A stretch of 64,000 nucleotides of DNA from Acanthococcus lagerstroemiae (Eukaryota > Arthropoda > Insecta > Hemiptera > Eriococcidae): assembly GCA_031841125.1 (NCBI GenBank), contig CM063114.1, positions 58,736,955 to 58,800,954 of the forward strand, written 5' to 3'. This document shows, piece by piece, positions 10,501 through 23,235 of the stretch (its first letter is position 1; every line of letters starts with the position of its first letter). A program made the position numbers and the translations under genes. The notes under the pieces are model-generated. The model had not been told where the DNA came from, ran no database searches, and saw only the letters and a list, made by a program, of their open reading frames with translations.

Positions 10501-13500
10501 TGACACCTTCGAAAGAGGAGATCAATCTGCTCTGAAAATTTCAAACCGTTTTCCCCTAGCTATCCCCAGTCCGGAGATTTTCACGTTTTATTAGTTCCCC
10601 CCAGAGAAATTCGCGATTTCGAAAACGACAATTGGTGTAGGTTGAGTTGCATACACGACGTGCTGAAGGCATTACCAGAATATTCGCCGTTTTTCGAAAT
10701 CGCTAAGTTCATTGGGGCGAACTAATAAAATGCTAAATTCTTTGGATTGGTGGCAGCTACAGCGAAAAGGGTTGACACCTTCGAAAGAGGAGATCAATCT
10801 GCTCTGAAAATTTCAAACCGTTTTCCCCTAGCTATCCCCAGTCCGGAGATTTTCACGTTTTATTAGTTCCCCCCAGAGAAATTCGCGATTTCGAAAACGA
10901 CAATTGGTGTAGGTTGAGTTGCATACACGACGTGCTGAAGGCATTACCAGAATATTCGCCGTTTTTCGAAATCGCTAAGTTCATTGGGGCGAACTAATAA
11001 AATGCTAAATTCTTTGGATTGGTGGCAGCTACAGCGAAAAGGGTTGACACCTTCGAAAGAGGAGATCAATCTGCTCTGAAAATTTCAAACCGTTTTCCCC
11101 TAGCTATCCCCAGTCCGGAGATTTTCACGTTTTATTAGTTCCCCCCAGAGAAATTCGCGATTTCGAAAACGACAATTGGTGTAGGTTGAGTTGCATACAC
11201 GACGTGCTGAAGGCATTACCAGAATATTCGCCGTTTTTCGAAATCGCTAAGTTCATTGGGGCGAACTAATAAAATGCTAAATTCTTTGGATTGGTGGCAG
11301 CTACAGCGAAAAGTGTTGACACTTTCGAAAGAGGAGATCAATCTGCTCTGAAAATTTCAAACCGTTTTCCCCTAGCTATCCCCAGTCCGGAGATTTTCAC
11401 GTTTTATTAGTTCCCCCCAGAGAAATTCGCGATTTCGAAAACGACAATTGGTGTAGGTTGAGTTGCATACACGACGTGCTGAAGGCATTACCAGAATATT
11501 AGAAAATTTGAAATACAATTGTGACGCCTTCGAAGCATTGAATATGCTATTTCTCATACGCCAATTGACGTTTTCGAAATCCCTAATTTCTCTGGGGCGA
11601 ACTAATAAAATGCTAAATTCTTTGGATTGGTGGCAGCTACAGCGAAAAGGGTTGACACCTTCGAAAGAGGAGATCAATCTGCTCTGAAAATTTCAAACCG
11701 TTTTCCCCTAGCTATCCCCAGTCCGGAGATTTTCACGTTTTATTAGTTCCCCCCAGAGAAATTCGCGATTTCGAAAACGACAATTGGTGTAGGTTGAGTT
11801 GCATACACGACGTGCTGAAGGCATTACCAGAATATTCGCCGTTTTTCGAAATCGCTAAGTTCATTGGGGCGAACTAATAAAATGCTAAATTCTTTGGATT
11901 GGTGGCAGCTACAGCGAAAAGGGTTGACACCTTCGAAAGAGGAGATCAATCTGCTCTGAAAATTTCAAACCGTTTTCCCCTAGCTATCCCCAGTCCGGAG
12001 ATTTTCACGTTTTATTAGTTCCCCCCAGAGAAATTCGCGATTTCGAAAACAATTGGTGTATGTTGAGTTGCATACGCGATGTGCTGAAGGCATCACCAGA
12101 ATATTAGAAAATTTGAAATACAATTGTGACGCCTTCGAAGCATTGAATATGCTATTTCTCATACGCCAATTGACGTTTTCGAAATCGCTAATTTCTCTGG
12201 GGCGAACTAATAAAATGCAAAAATCTTTGGATTGGTGGCAGCTACAGCGAAAAGGGTTGACACTTTCGAAAGAGGAGATCAATCTGCTCTGAAAATTTCA
12301 AACCGTTTTCCCCTAGCTATCCCCAGTACGGAGATTTTCACGTTTTATTAGTTCCCCCAGAGAAATTCACGATTTCGAAAACGACAATTGGTGTAGGTTG
12401 AGTTGCATACACGACGTGCTGAAGGCATTACTAGAATATTCGCCGTTTTTCGAAATCGCTAAGTTCATTGGGGTGAACTAATAAAATGCAAAAATCTTTG
12501 GATTGGTGGCAGCTACGGCGATACGGGTTAACAATTTCGAAAGAGGAGATCAATCTGCTCCCAAAATTTCAAACCGTTTTCCTCTAGCTATCACCAGTCC
12601 GGAGATTTTCGCGATTGCGAAAACCCAATTGGTGTATGTTGAGTTGCATACGCGACGTGCTGAAGGCATCACCAGAATATTCGCAGTTTTCGAAATTGCT
12701 AATTTCTCTGGGGTGAACTAATAAAATGCTAAATTCTTTGGATTGGTGGCAGCTACAGCGAAAAGGGTTGACACTTTCGAAAGAGGAGATCAATCTGCTC
12801 TGAAAATTTCAAACCGTTTTCCCCTAGCTATCCCCAGTCCGGAGATTTTCACGTTTTATTAGTTCCCCCCAGAGAAATTCGCGATTTCGAAAACGACAAT
12901 TGGTGTATGTTGAGTTGCATACACGACGTGCTGAAGGCATTACCAGAATATTAGAAAATTTGAAATACAATTGTGACGCCTTCGAAGCATTGAATATGCT
13001 ATTTCTCATACGCCAATTGACGTTTTCGAAATCCCTAATTTCTCTGGGGCGAACTAATAAAATGCTAAATTCTTTGGATTGGTGGCAGCTACAGCGAAAA
13101 GGGTTGACACCTTCGAAAGAGGAGATCAATCTGCTCTGAAAATTTCAAACCGTTTTCCCCTAGCTATCCCCAGTCCGGAGATTTTCACGTTTTATTAGTT
13201 CCCCCCAGAGAAATTCGCGATTTCGAAAACGACAATTGGTGTAGGTTGAGTTGCATACACGACGTGCTGAAGGCATTACCAGAATATTCGCCGTTTTTCG
13301 AAATCGCTAAGTTCATTGGGGCGAACTAATAAAATGCTAAATTCTTTGGATTGGTGGCAGCTACAGCGAAAAGGGTTGACACCTTCGAAAGAGGAGATCA
13401 ATCTGCTCTGAAAATTTCAAACCGTTTTCCCCTAGCTATCCCCAGTCCGGAGATTTTCACGTTTTATTAGTTCCCCCAGAGAAATTCGCGATTTCGAAAA

Positions 13501-16500
13501 CAATTGGTGTATGTTGAGTTGCATACGCGATGTGCTGAAGGCATCACCAGAATATTAGAAAATTTGAAATACAATTGTGACGCCTTCGAAGCATTGAATA
13601 TGCTATTTCTCATACGCCAATTGACGTTTTCGAAATCGCTAATTTCTCTGGGGCGAACTAATAAAATGCAAAAATCTTTGGATTGGTGGCAGCTACGGCG
13701 ATACGGGTTAACAATTTCGAAAGAGGAGATCAATCTGCTCTGAAAATTTCAAACCGTTTTCCCCTAGCTATCCCCAGTCCGGAGATTTTCACGTTTTATT
13801 AGTTCCCCCCAGAGAAATTCGCGATTTCGAAAACAATTGGTGTATGTTGAGTTGCATACGCGATGTGCTGAAGGCATCACCAGAATATTAGAAAATTTGA
13901 AATACAATTGTGACGCCTTCGAAGCATTGAATATGCTATTTCTCATACGCCAATTGACGTTTTCGAAATCGCTAATTTCTCTGGGGCGAACTAATAAAAT
14001 GCAAAAATCTTTGGATTGGTGGCAGCTACAGCGAAAAGGGTTGACACTTTCGAAAGAGGAGATCAATCTGCTCTGAAAATTTCAAACCGTTTTCCCCTAG
14101 CTATCCCCAGTACGGAGATTTTCACGTTTTATTAGTTCCCCCCAGAGAAATTCACGATTTCGAAAACGACAATTGGTGTAGGTTGAGTTGCATACACGAC
14201 GTGCTGAAGGCATTACTAGAATATTCGCCGTTTTTCGAAATCGCTAAGTTCATTGGGGTGAACTAATAAAATGCAAAAATCTTTGGATTGGTGGCAGCTA
14301 CGGCGATACGGGTTAACAATTTCGAAAGAGGAGATCAATCTGCTCCCAAAATTTCAAACCGTTTTCCTCTAGCTATCACCAGTCCGGAGATTTTCGCGAT
14401 TGCGAAAACCCAATTGGTGTATGTTGAGTTGCATACGCGACGTGCTGAAGGCATCACCAGAATATTCGCAGTTTTCGAAATTGCTAATTTCTCTGGGGTG
14501 AACTAATAAAATGCTAAATTCTTTGGATTGGTGGCAGCTACAGCGAAAAGGGTTGACACTTTCGAAAGAGGAGATCAATCTGCTCTGAAAATTTCAAACC
14601 GTTTTCCCCTAGCTATCCCCAGTCCGGAGATTTTCACGTTTTATTAGTTCCCCCCAGAGAAATTCGCGATTTCGAAAACGACAATTGGTGTATGTTGAGT
14701 TGCATACACGACGTGCTGAAGGCATTACCAGAATATTAGAAAATTTGAAATACAATTGTGACGCCTTCGAAGCATTGAATATGCTATTTCTCATACGCCA
14801 ATTGACGTTTTCGAAATCCCTAATTTCTCTGGGGCGAACTAATAAAATGCTAAATTCTTTGGATTGGTGGCAGCTACAGCGAAAAGGGTTGACACCTTCG
14901 AAAGAGGAGATCAATCTGCTCTGAAAATTTCAAACCGTTTTCCCCTAGCTATCCCCAGTCCGGAGATTTTCACGTTTTATTAGTTCCCCCCAGAGAAATT
15001 CGCGATTTCGAAAACGACAATTGGTGTAGGTTGAGTTGCATACACGACGTGCTGAAGGCATTACCAGAATATTCGCCGTTTTTCGAAATCGCTAAGTTCA
15101 TTGGGGCGAACTAATAAAATGCTAAATTCTTTGGATTGGTGGCAGCTACAGCGAAAAGGGTTGACACCTTCGAAAGAGGAGATCAATCTGCTCTGAAAAT
15201 TTCAAACCGTTTTCCCCTAGCTATCCCCAGTCCGGAGATTTTCACGTTTTATTAGTTCCCCCCAGAGAAATTCGCGATTTCGAAAACAATTGGTGTATGT
15301 TGAGTTGCATACGCGATGTGCTGAAGGCATCACCAGAATATTAGAAAATTTGAAATACAATTGTGACGCCTTCGAAGCATTGAATATGCTATTTCTCATA
15401 CGCCAATTGACGTTTTCGAAATCGCTAATTTCTCTGGGGCGAACTAATAAAATGCAAAAATCTTTGGATTGGTGGCAGCTACGGCGATACGGGTTAACAA
15501 TTTCGAAAGAGGAGATCAATCTGCTCTGAAAATTTCAAACCGTTTTCCCCTAGCTATCCCCAGTCCGGAGATTTTCACGTTTTATTAGTTCCCCCCAGAG
15601 AAATTCGCGATTTCGAAAACAATTGGTGTATGTTGAGTTGCATACGCGATGTGCTGAAGGCATCACCAGAATATTAGAAAATTTGAAATACAATTGTGAC
15701 GCCTTCGAAGCATTGAATATGCTATTTCTCATACGCCAATTGACGTTTTCGAAATCGCTAATTTCTCTGGGGCGAACTAATAAAATGCAAAAATCTTTGG
15801 ATTGGTGGCAGCTACAGCGAAAAGGGTTGACACTTTCGAAAGAGGAGATCAATCTGCTCTGAAAATTTCAAACCGTTTTCCCCTAGCTATCCCCAGTACG
15901 GAGATTTTCACGTTTTATTAGTTCCCCCCAGAGAAATTCACGATTTCGAAAACGACAATTGGTGTAGGTTGAGTTGCATACACGACGTGCTGAAGGCATT
16001 ACTAGAATATTCGCCGTTTTTCGAAATCGCTAAGTTCATTGGGGTGAACTAATAAAATGCAAAAATCTTTGGATTGGTGGCAGCTACGGCGATACGGGTT
16101 AACAATTTCGAAAGAGGAGATCAATCTGCTCCCAAAATTTCAAACCGTTTTCCTCTAGCTATCACCAGTCCGGAGATTTTCGCGATTGCGAAAACCCAAT
16201 TGGTGTATGTTGAGTTGCATACGCGACGTGCTGAAGGCATCACCAGAATATTCGCAGTTTTCGAAATTGCTAATTTCTCTGGGGTGAACTAATAAAATGC
16301 TAAATTCTTTGGATTGGTGGCAGCTACAGCGAAAAGGGTTGACACTTTCGAAAGAGGAGATCAATCTGCTCTGAAAATTTCAAACCGTTTTCCCCTAGCT
16401 ATCCCCAGTCCGGAGATTTTCACGTTTTATTAGTTCCCCCCAGAGAAATTCGCGATTTCGAAAACGACAATTGGTGTATGTTGAGTTGCATACACGACGT

Positions 16501-19500
16501 GCTGAAGGCATTACCAGAATATTAGAAAATTTGAAATACAATTGTGACGCCTTCGAAGCATTGAATATGCTATTTCTCATACGCCAATTGACGTTTTCGA
16601 AATCCTAATTTCTCTGGGGCGAACTAATAAAATGCTAAATTCTTTGGATTGGTGGCAGCTACAGCGAAAAGGGTTGACACCTTCGAAAGAGGAGATCAAT
16701 CTGCTCTGAAAATTTCAAACCGTTTTCCCCTAGCTATCCCCAGTCCGGAGATTTTCACGTTTTATTAGTTCCCCCCAGAGAAATTCGCGATTTCGAAAAC
16801 GACAATTGGTGTAGGTTGAGTTGCATACACGACGTGCTGAAGGCATTACCAGAATATTCGCCGTTTTTCGAAATCGCTAAGTTCATTGGGGCGAACTAAT
16901 AAAATGCTAAATTCTTTGGATTGGTGGCAGCTACAGCGAAAAGGGTTGACACCTTCGAAAGAGGAGATCAATCTGCTCTGAAAATTTCAAACCGTTTTCC
17001 CCTAGCTATCCCCAGTCCGGAGATTTTCACGTTTTATTAGTTCCCCCCAGAGAAATTCGCGATTTCGAAAACAATTGGTGTATGTTGAGTTGCATACGCG
17101 ATGTGCTGAAGGCATCACCAGAATATTAGAAAATTTGAAATACAATTGTGACGCCTTCGAAGCATTGAATATGCTATTTCTCATACGCCAATTGACGTTT
17201 TCGAAATCGCTAATTTCTCTGGGGCGAACTAATAAAATGCAAAAATCTTTGGATTGGTGGCAGCTACGGCGATACGGGTTAACAATTTCGAAAGAGGAGA
17301 TCAATCTGCTCTGAAAATTTCAAACCGTTTTCCCCTAGCTATCCCCAGTCCGGAGATTTTCACGTTTTATTAGTTCCCCCCAGAGAAATTCGCGATTTCG
17401 AAAACAATTGGTGTATGTTGAGTTGCATACGCGATGTGCTGAAGGCATCACCAGAATATTAGAAAATTTGAAATACAATTGTGACGCCTTCGAAGCATTG
17501 AATATGCTATTTCTCATACGCCAATTGACGTTTTCGAAATCGCTAATTTCTCTGGGGCGAACTAATAAAATGCAAAAATCTTTGGATTGGTGGCAGCTAC
17601 GGCGATACGGGTTAACAATTTCGAAAGAGGAGATCAATCTGCTCTCAAAATTTCAAACCGTTTTCCCCTAGCTATCCCCAGTCCGGAGATTTTCACGTTT
17701 TATTAGTTCCCCCCAGAGAAATTCGCGATTTCGAAAATGACAATTGGTGTAGGTTGAGTTGCATACACGACGTGCTGAAGGCATTACTAGAATATTCGCC
17801 GTTTTTCGAAATCGCTAAGTTCATTGGGGTGAACTAATAAAATGCAAAAATCTTTGGATTGGTGGCAGCTACGGCGATACGGGTTAACAATTTCGAAAGA
17901 GGAGATCAATCTGCTCCCAAAATTTCAAACCGTTTTCCTCTAGCTATCACCAGTCCGGAGATTTTCGCGATTGCGAAAACCCAATTGGTGTATGTTGAGT
18001 TGCATACGCGACGTGCTGAAGGCATCACCAGAATATTCGCAGTTTTCGAAATTGCTAATTTCTCTGGGGTGAACTAATAAAATGCTAAATTCTTTGGATT
18101 GGTGGCAGCTACAGCGAAAAGGGTTGACACTTTCGAAAGAGGAGATCAATCTGCTCTGAAAATTTCAAACCGTTTTCCCCTAGCTATCCCCAGTCCGGAG
18201 ATTTTCACGTTTTATTAGTTCCCCCCAGAGAAATTCGCGATTTCGAAAACGACAATTGGTGTAGGTTGAGTTGCATACACGACGTGCTGAAGGCATTACC
18301 AGAATATTAGAAAATTTGAAATACAATTGTGACGCCTTCGAAGCATTGAATATGCTATTTCTCATACGCCAATTGACGTTTTCGAAATCGCTAATTTCTC
18401 TGGGGCGAACTAATAAAATGCTAAATTCTTTGGATTGGTGGCAGCTACAGCGAAAAGGGTTGACACTTTCGAAAGAGGAGATCAATCTGCTCTGAAAATT
18501 TCAAACCGTTTTCCCCTAGCTATCCCCAGTACGGAGATTTTCACGTTTTATTAGTTCCCCCCAGAGAAATTCACGATTTCGAAAACGACAATTGGTGTAG
18601 GTTGAGTTGCATACACGACGTGCTGAAGGCATTACCAGAATATTCGCCGTTTTTCGAAATCGCTAAGTTCATTTGGGTGAACTAATAAAATGCAAAAATC
18701 TTTGGATTGGTGGCAGCTACGGCGATACGGGTTAACAATTTCGAAAGAGGAGATCAATCTGCTCCCAAAATTTCAAACCGTTTTCCTCTAGCTATCACCA
18801 GTCCGGAGATTTTCGCGATTGCGAAAACCCAATTGGTGTATGTTGAGTTGCATACGCGACGTGCTGAAGGCATCACCAGAATATTCGCAGTTTTCGAAAT
18901 TGCTAATTTCTCTGGGGTGAACTAATAAAATGCTAAATTCTTTGGATTGGTGGCAGCTACAGCGAAAAGGGTTGACACTTTCGAAAGAGGAGATCAATCT
19001 GCTCTGAAAATTTCAAACCGTTTTCCCCTAGCTATCCCCAGTCCGGAGATTTTCACGTTTTATTAGTTCCCCCCAGAGAAATTCGCGATTTCGAAAACGA
19101 CAATTGGTGTATGTTGAGTTGCATACACGACGTGCTGAAGGCATTACCAGAATATTAGAAAATTTGAAATACAATTGTGACGCCTTCGAAGCATTGAATA
19201 TGCTATTTCTCATACGCCAATTGACGTTTTCGAAATCCCTAATTTCTCTGGGGCGAACTAATAAAATGCTAAATTCTTTGGATTGGTGGCAGCTACAGCG
19301 AAAAGGGTTGACACCTTCGAAAGAGGAGATCAATCTGCTCTGAAAATTTCAAACCGTTTTCCCCTAGCTATCCCCAGTCCGGAGATTTTCACGTTTTATT
19401 AGTTCCCCCCAGAGAAATTCGCGATTTCGAAAACGACAATTGGTGTAGGTTGAGTTGCATACACGACGTGCTGAAGGCATTACCAGAATATTCGCCGTTT

Positions 19501-20869
19501 TTCGAAATCGCTAAGTTCATTGGGGCGAACTAATAAAATGCTAAATTCTTTGGATTGGTGGCAGCTACAGCGAAAAGGGTTGACACCTTCGAAAGAGGAG
19601 ATCAATCTGCTCTGAAAATTTCAAACCGTTTTCCCCTAGCTATCCCCAGTCCGGAGATTTTCACGTTTTATTAGTTCCCCCCAGAGAAATTCGCGATTTC
19701 GAAAACAATTGGTGTATGTTGAGTTGCATACGCGATGTGCTGAAGGCATCACCAGAATATTAGAAAATTTGAAATACAATTGTGACGCCTTCGAAGCATT
19801 GAATATGCTATTTCTCATACGCCAATTGACGTTTTCGAAATCGCTAATTTCTCTGGGGCGAACTAATAAAATGCAAAAATCTTTGGATTGGTGGCAGCTA
19901 CGGCGATACGGGTTAACAATTTCGAAAGAGGAGATCAATCTGCTCTGAAAATTTCAAACCGTTTTCCCCTAGCTATCCCCAGTCCGGAGATTTTCACGTT
20001 TTATTAGTTCCCCCCAGAGAAATTCGCGATTTCGAAAACAATTGGTGTATGTTGAGTTGCATACGCGATGTGCTGAAGGCATCACCAGAATATTAGAAAA
20101 TTTGAAATACAATTGTGACGCCTTCGAAGCATTGAATATGCTATTTCTCATACGCCAATTGACGTTTTCGAAATCGCTAATTTCTCTGGGGCGAACTAAT
20201 AAAATGCAAAAATCTTTGGATTGGTGGCAGCTACGGCGATACGGGTTAACAATTTCGAAAGAGGAGATCAATCTGCTCTCAAAATTTCAAACCGTTTTCC
20301 CCTAGCTATCCCCAGTCCGGAGATTTTCACGTTTTATTAGTTCCCCCCAGAGAAATTCGCGATTTCGAAAATGACAATTGGTGTAGGTTGAGTTGCATAC
20401 ACGACGTGCTGAAGGCATTACCAGAATATTCGCCGTTTTTCGAAATCGCTAAGTTCATTGGGGTGAACTAATAAAATGCTAAATTCTTTGGATTGGTGGC
20501 AGCTACAGCGAAAAGGGTTGACACTTTCGAAAGAGGAGATCAATCTGCTCTGAAAATTTCAAACCGTTTTCCCCTAGCTATCCCCAGTCCGGAGATTTTC
20601 ACGTTTTATTAGTTCCCCCCAGAGAAATTCGCGATTTCGAAAACAATTGGTGTATGTTGAGTTGCATACGCGATGTGCTGAAGGCATCACCAGAATATTA
20701 GAAAATTTGAAATACAATTGTGACGCCTTCGAAGCATTGAATATGCTATTTCTCATACGCCAATTGACGTTTTCGAAATCGCTAATTTCTCTGGGGCGAA
20801 CTAATAAAATGCAAAAATCTTTGGATTGGTGGCAGCTACAGCGAAAAGGGTTGACACTTTCGAAAGAGG
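7520..20869. repeat. Satellite array with three monomer length classes
   Basis: The array has about 45 head-to-tail monomers, each beginning CTAGCTATC(C/A)CCAGT. Start-to-start distances fall into three classes: about 240, 271-272 and 332-336 bases. The 333 form differs from the 336 form by loss of a GAC. The 272 form replaces a longer internal piece with TTCGCCGTTTTTCGAAATCGC. The 240 form lacks most of the segment from CACGTTTTATTAG to GAAATTC. From 7520 to 12583 the classes occur irregularly; from 12584 they form a higher-order repeat. The many 60-114 residue frames on both strands are by-products of the repeat and its internal inverted symmetry; none has a recognised domain. Confidence 0.97.
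12584..20573. repeat. Hexameric higher-order repeat, period 1,785-1,786 bp
   Basis: Monomer lengths recur as 240-336-272-333-333-272. Complete copies span 12584-14368, 14369-16154, 16155-17939 and 18788-20573. A truncated copy (240-336-272) lies at 17940-18787. Corresponding monomers in different copies look almost identical, more alike than neighbouring monomers within a copy, which is the definition of a higher-order repeat. This pattern is known from satellite arrays homogenised by unequal exchange or gene conversion. Confidence 0.92.
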
Positions 20870-20871
20870 TG

Positions 20872-20978
20872 AAAACTGAGAAAAATTTTGCTTCTAGAGA
20901 AGTTCTAACTTTCCATTACCTTCAATTTGATAGTAAATATGCTGGGGTTCTGACAAATTTCACTTTTTTTCACTTTTG
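20872..20978 (-). repeat. Right inverted flank of the satellite array
   Basis: The last monomer stops abruptly inside TTCGAAAGAG at 20869. This segment then aligns with the reverse complement of 7232-7336. The pair gives the array terminal-inverted-repeat-like boundaries. A further diverged monomer lies outside this flank, so the element is not a simple palindrome. Confidence 0.75.
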
Positions 20979-21000
20979 TGAAAATTTTTGAAAAAAAAAT

Positions 21001-21140
21001 TTCTGTAGAAAAACGCGTGTAACTTTGGACTGGAGACAGCTAGAGCGAAGCGGATTGAAATTTTGGTGAGAGGAGATCATTTCTGACAACTTTGAGCTTT
21101 CACCTATGAAAAGCTCATTTTTCTCGAGAACTATGGTAGC
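21001..21140 (+). repeat. Diverged right terminal monomer
   Basis: This is a direct-orientation copy of 7345-7485, sharing AAAAACGCGTGTAACTTTGG and CGAAGCGGATTGAAATTTTG. It differs mainly by short deletions around TTTGCGTTTTCATTGCGCTT and AGCTTTCACCT. It lies outside the right inverted flank. Confidence 0.75.
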
Positions 21141-21459
21141 GCAGGGCTGCCAACTTCGAAAACTCTCGGTTACGCCACCTATGAAAATCAAGTGTAGTTA
21201 CCAAACTGAAGGTTGTCAATTTTCATATTTTCAGCTTTCTTGTTCCAACACTCTCATGTAATGAGCGCATACCCGATAGCTTATGCTGCCTGTCATAATC
21301 GTAGTCACAACCACCTTTACAAAAACGAAAATGGCGGTCTATTTTGTCCCACCTTCCTGGATATTTCCAATATTTTTTCGGCATTTTCGACATAAATTTT
21401 ATTCTCTGCTATAAAATAACTTTAGGACCACTCTCCAAATAAAACAAATAAATTAGGAA
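21141..21459. other. Short intergenic spacer before the Kismet 3' end
   Basis: The spacer has a small open frame on the + strand (21213-21395) with no recognised family, and an AAAATGGCGGTC motif near 21329-21340 resembling a YY1/Pho site. No gene was assigned. Confidence 0.35.
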
Positions 21460-23235
21460 ATTTTATTTATTTGATGTGATTTTTACATAATATGTATTTC
21501 TATTTGTTTATAAACATAAATTATCCTTAATTATGTGATACATATATATATTTTTATTTACACAAAATAAAAGAAATAAAGACAGAAAACATTTAATATA
21601 AACATACTTTTAAAAATATACGCATAGATTTGCTTTTACAGATTATACGTATATATGATACATAAATATGTATATCTTCGTTTTGTATTCAATGTTTCCA
21701 CAAATACGTTTATCGAAAATCACTCACATTACAGACACCAATACGCTGTATTAATTTTTATGTATATATAAAATAGAAAAAAATATTTTCACGAGAGGAA
21801 TTGAAAAAAAAAGGAAAGATAACATTTTACAAATATACAATGCTGATTCATCTAGTAACACCTTCTCGAAAAATATTTCCGTATCTACAAGAAAAAAAAA
21901 TAATAAAAAAAAATCTAATAATGGAATAATTGTAAATCCACGAAAAGCTGCCAACAGCTATGCCAGCCAATAATACTGGAGTAATTATTCAATACTGGGG
22001 GGAATCACGCTAAAAAAAAAAAAAAAAGAAAGAGAAGAAACAAACATGAAATTATAAAAATAAAAGGAAAGGGGCAAAAAAAAACACGAATATACTTAAT
22101 CACAATGATAAAAAGCGTAAATGAAAAATCGTTAGTGCATTCGTTATACATAAAAAAAAACCACATTCAAATGAACTGACTATCACAGTGAACTTTAGCT
22201 GAAAAATACCAAAACAAGTTGATGTACCTCTCAGAAAATTAACTGTTACGAATACCGTCAATACTATTTTCGAAAAAAAAAAGAGAAAAATTTTCGTGTA
22301 GAGAGCGTATGTGGAATTTCCATTATTCGAATTGCACGATGCGAAACAGAAACACACACAAAAAAAAACAGAAGATACAAAATTATATAAACAAAGAAAC
22401 AATCGGTATAAAAATCAACATGTTCACCGGGAGTGAGACCGTTTCAGAACGGCTTATACTTGGGTTCGGGGTCAGTCGAGTAAATTCCGGCACTCCCGGC
22501 CCCGGAAACGCGAGAAACAAAAATCAGATAGCTGACCGATCGAGCTCTTGCTCGTCCCTCATTGTTTTCCCTAATCTACACTAAAAACATTCTAACAAAG
22601 CGTACAAACACTAACCGTCAATTAATAATAGAAAAATGCAAACTTTTTGAAGGTAGAAAGGACACCGCTTCCACAGTTTTTAAATATTTACTTATATCAG
22701 TCTGTTGAATTTAAAAACGCGCAGGGCCCAATGTTACCATTCTATCCAGAAAAAAAAACACGACACACAAAAATTCAACGAAGAAACAAAAAAACCGTAA
22801 TTATTAATACTATTATAAATAATAAATTTTATTCATAATAAAAGTAAGAAAAAAACACGATTGAAAAAAAAAATAGAAGAAAAAATATACCTCAACGAAT
22901 CGTACGTTGGTTTCTCTACATACGCGAGACATGGGACTCCGAGAGTATACACAAAAAAAACTTACAATTTACAAAAAAAGGAAAAAACTCAATATAGTCG
23001 CACAACGATTATCGAAATCAAACTTTGTACATTTTTTTGATTTTGCTACACAAACAGAGAAAAAAAAATACAACATAATTTAAAGAGAGACAGATACGCT
23101 AATTGGTACAGTTGAAAATTTATATTACACTGATCGGAACAAAAAAAAAAAAAAACAAGTAACTTTGTTTCGAACTGCTCTCAAAACAAGAATACATACA
23201 AAACAAAAATACCAAAATGTCTAACGTCACAACGG
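21460..23235 (-). terminator. Kismet-like 3' UTR with candidate poly(A) signal
   Basis: The 1.8 kb after the stop codon is strongly AT-rich, with many poly(A) runs on the + strand (poly(U) in the transcript), and has no conserved reading frame. On the - strand overlapping AATAAATAAAA motifs lie at about 21461-21472, and another AATAAA lies near 22826. The distal cluster is my preferred cleavage signal; the exact end is inferred. Confidence 0.5.

Noticed and set aside
7520..20869. Possible CRISPR array
   Set aside because: Units are 240-336 bases without spacers of unique sequence, in a eukaryotic genome.
7520..20991. Dozens of open frames of 60-114 residues on both strands with near-identical proteins
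   Set aside because: They repeat with the satellite monomer. The two strands give related peptides because of the internal inverted repeat. Frames vary in start and stop between copies, and no domain is present.
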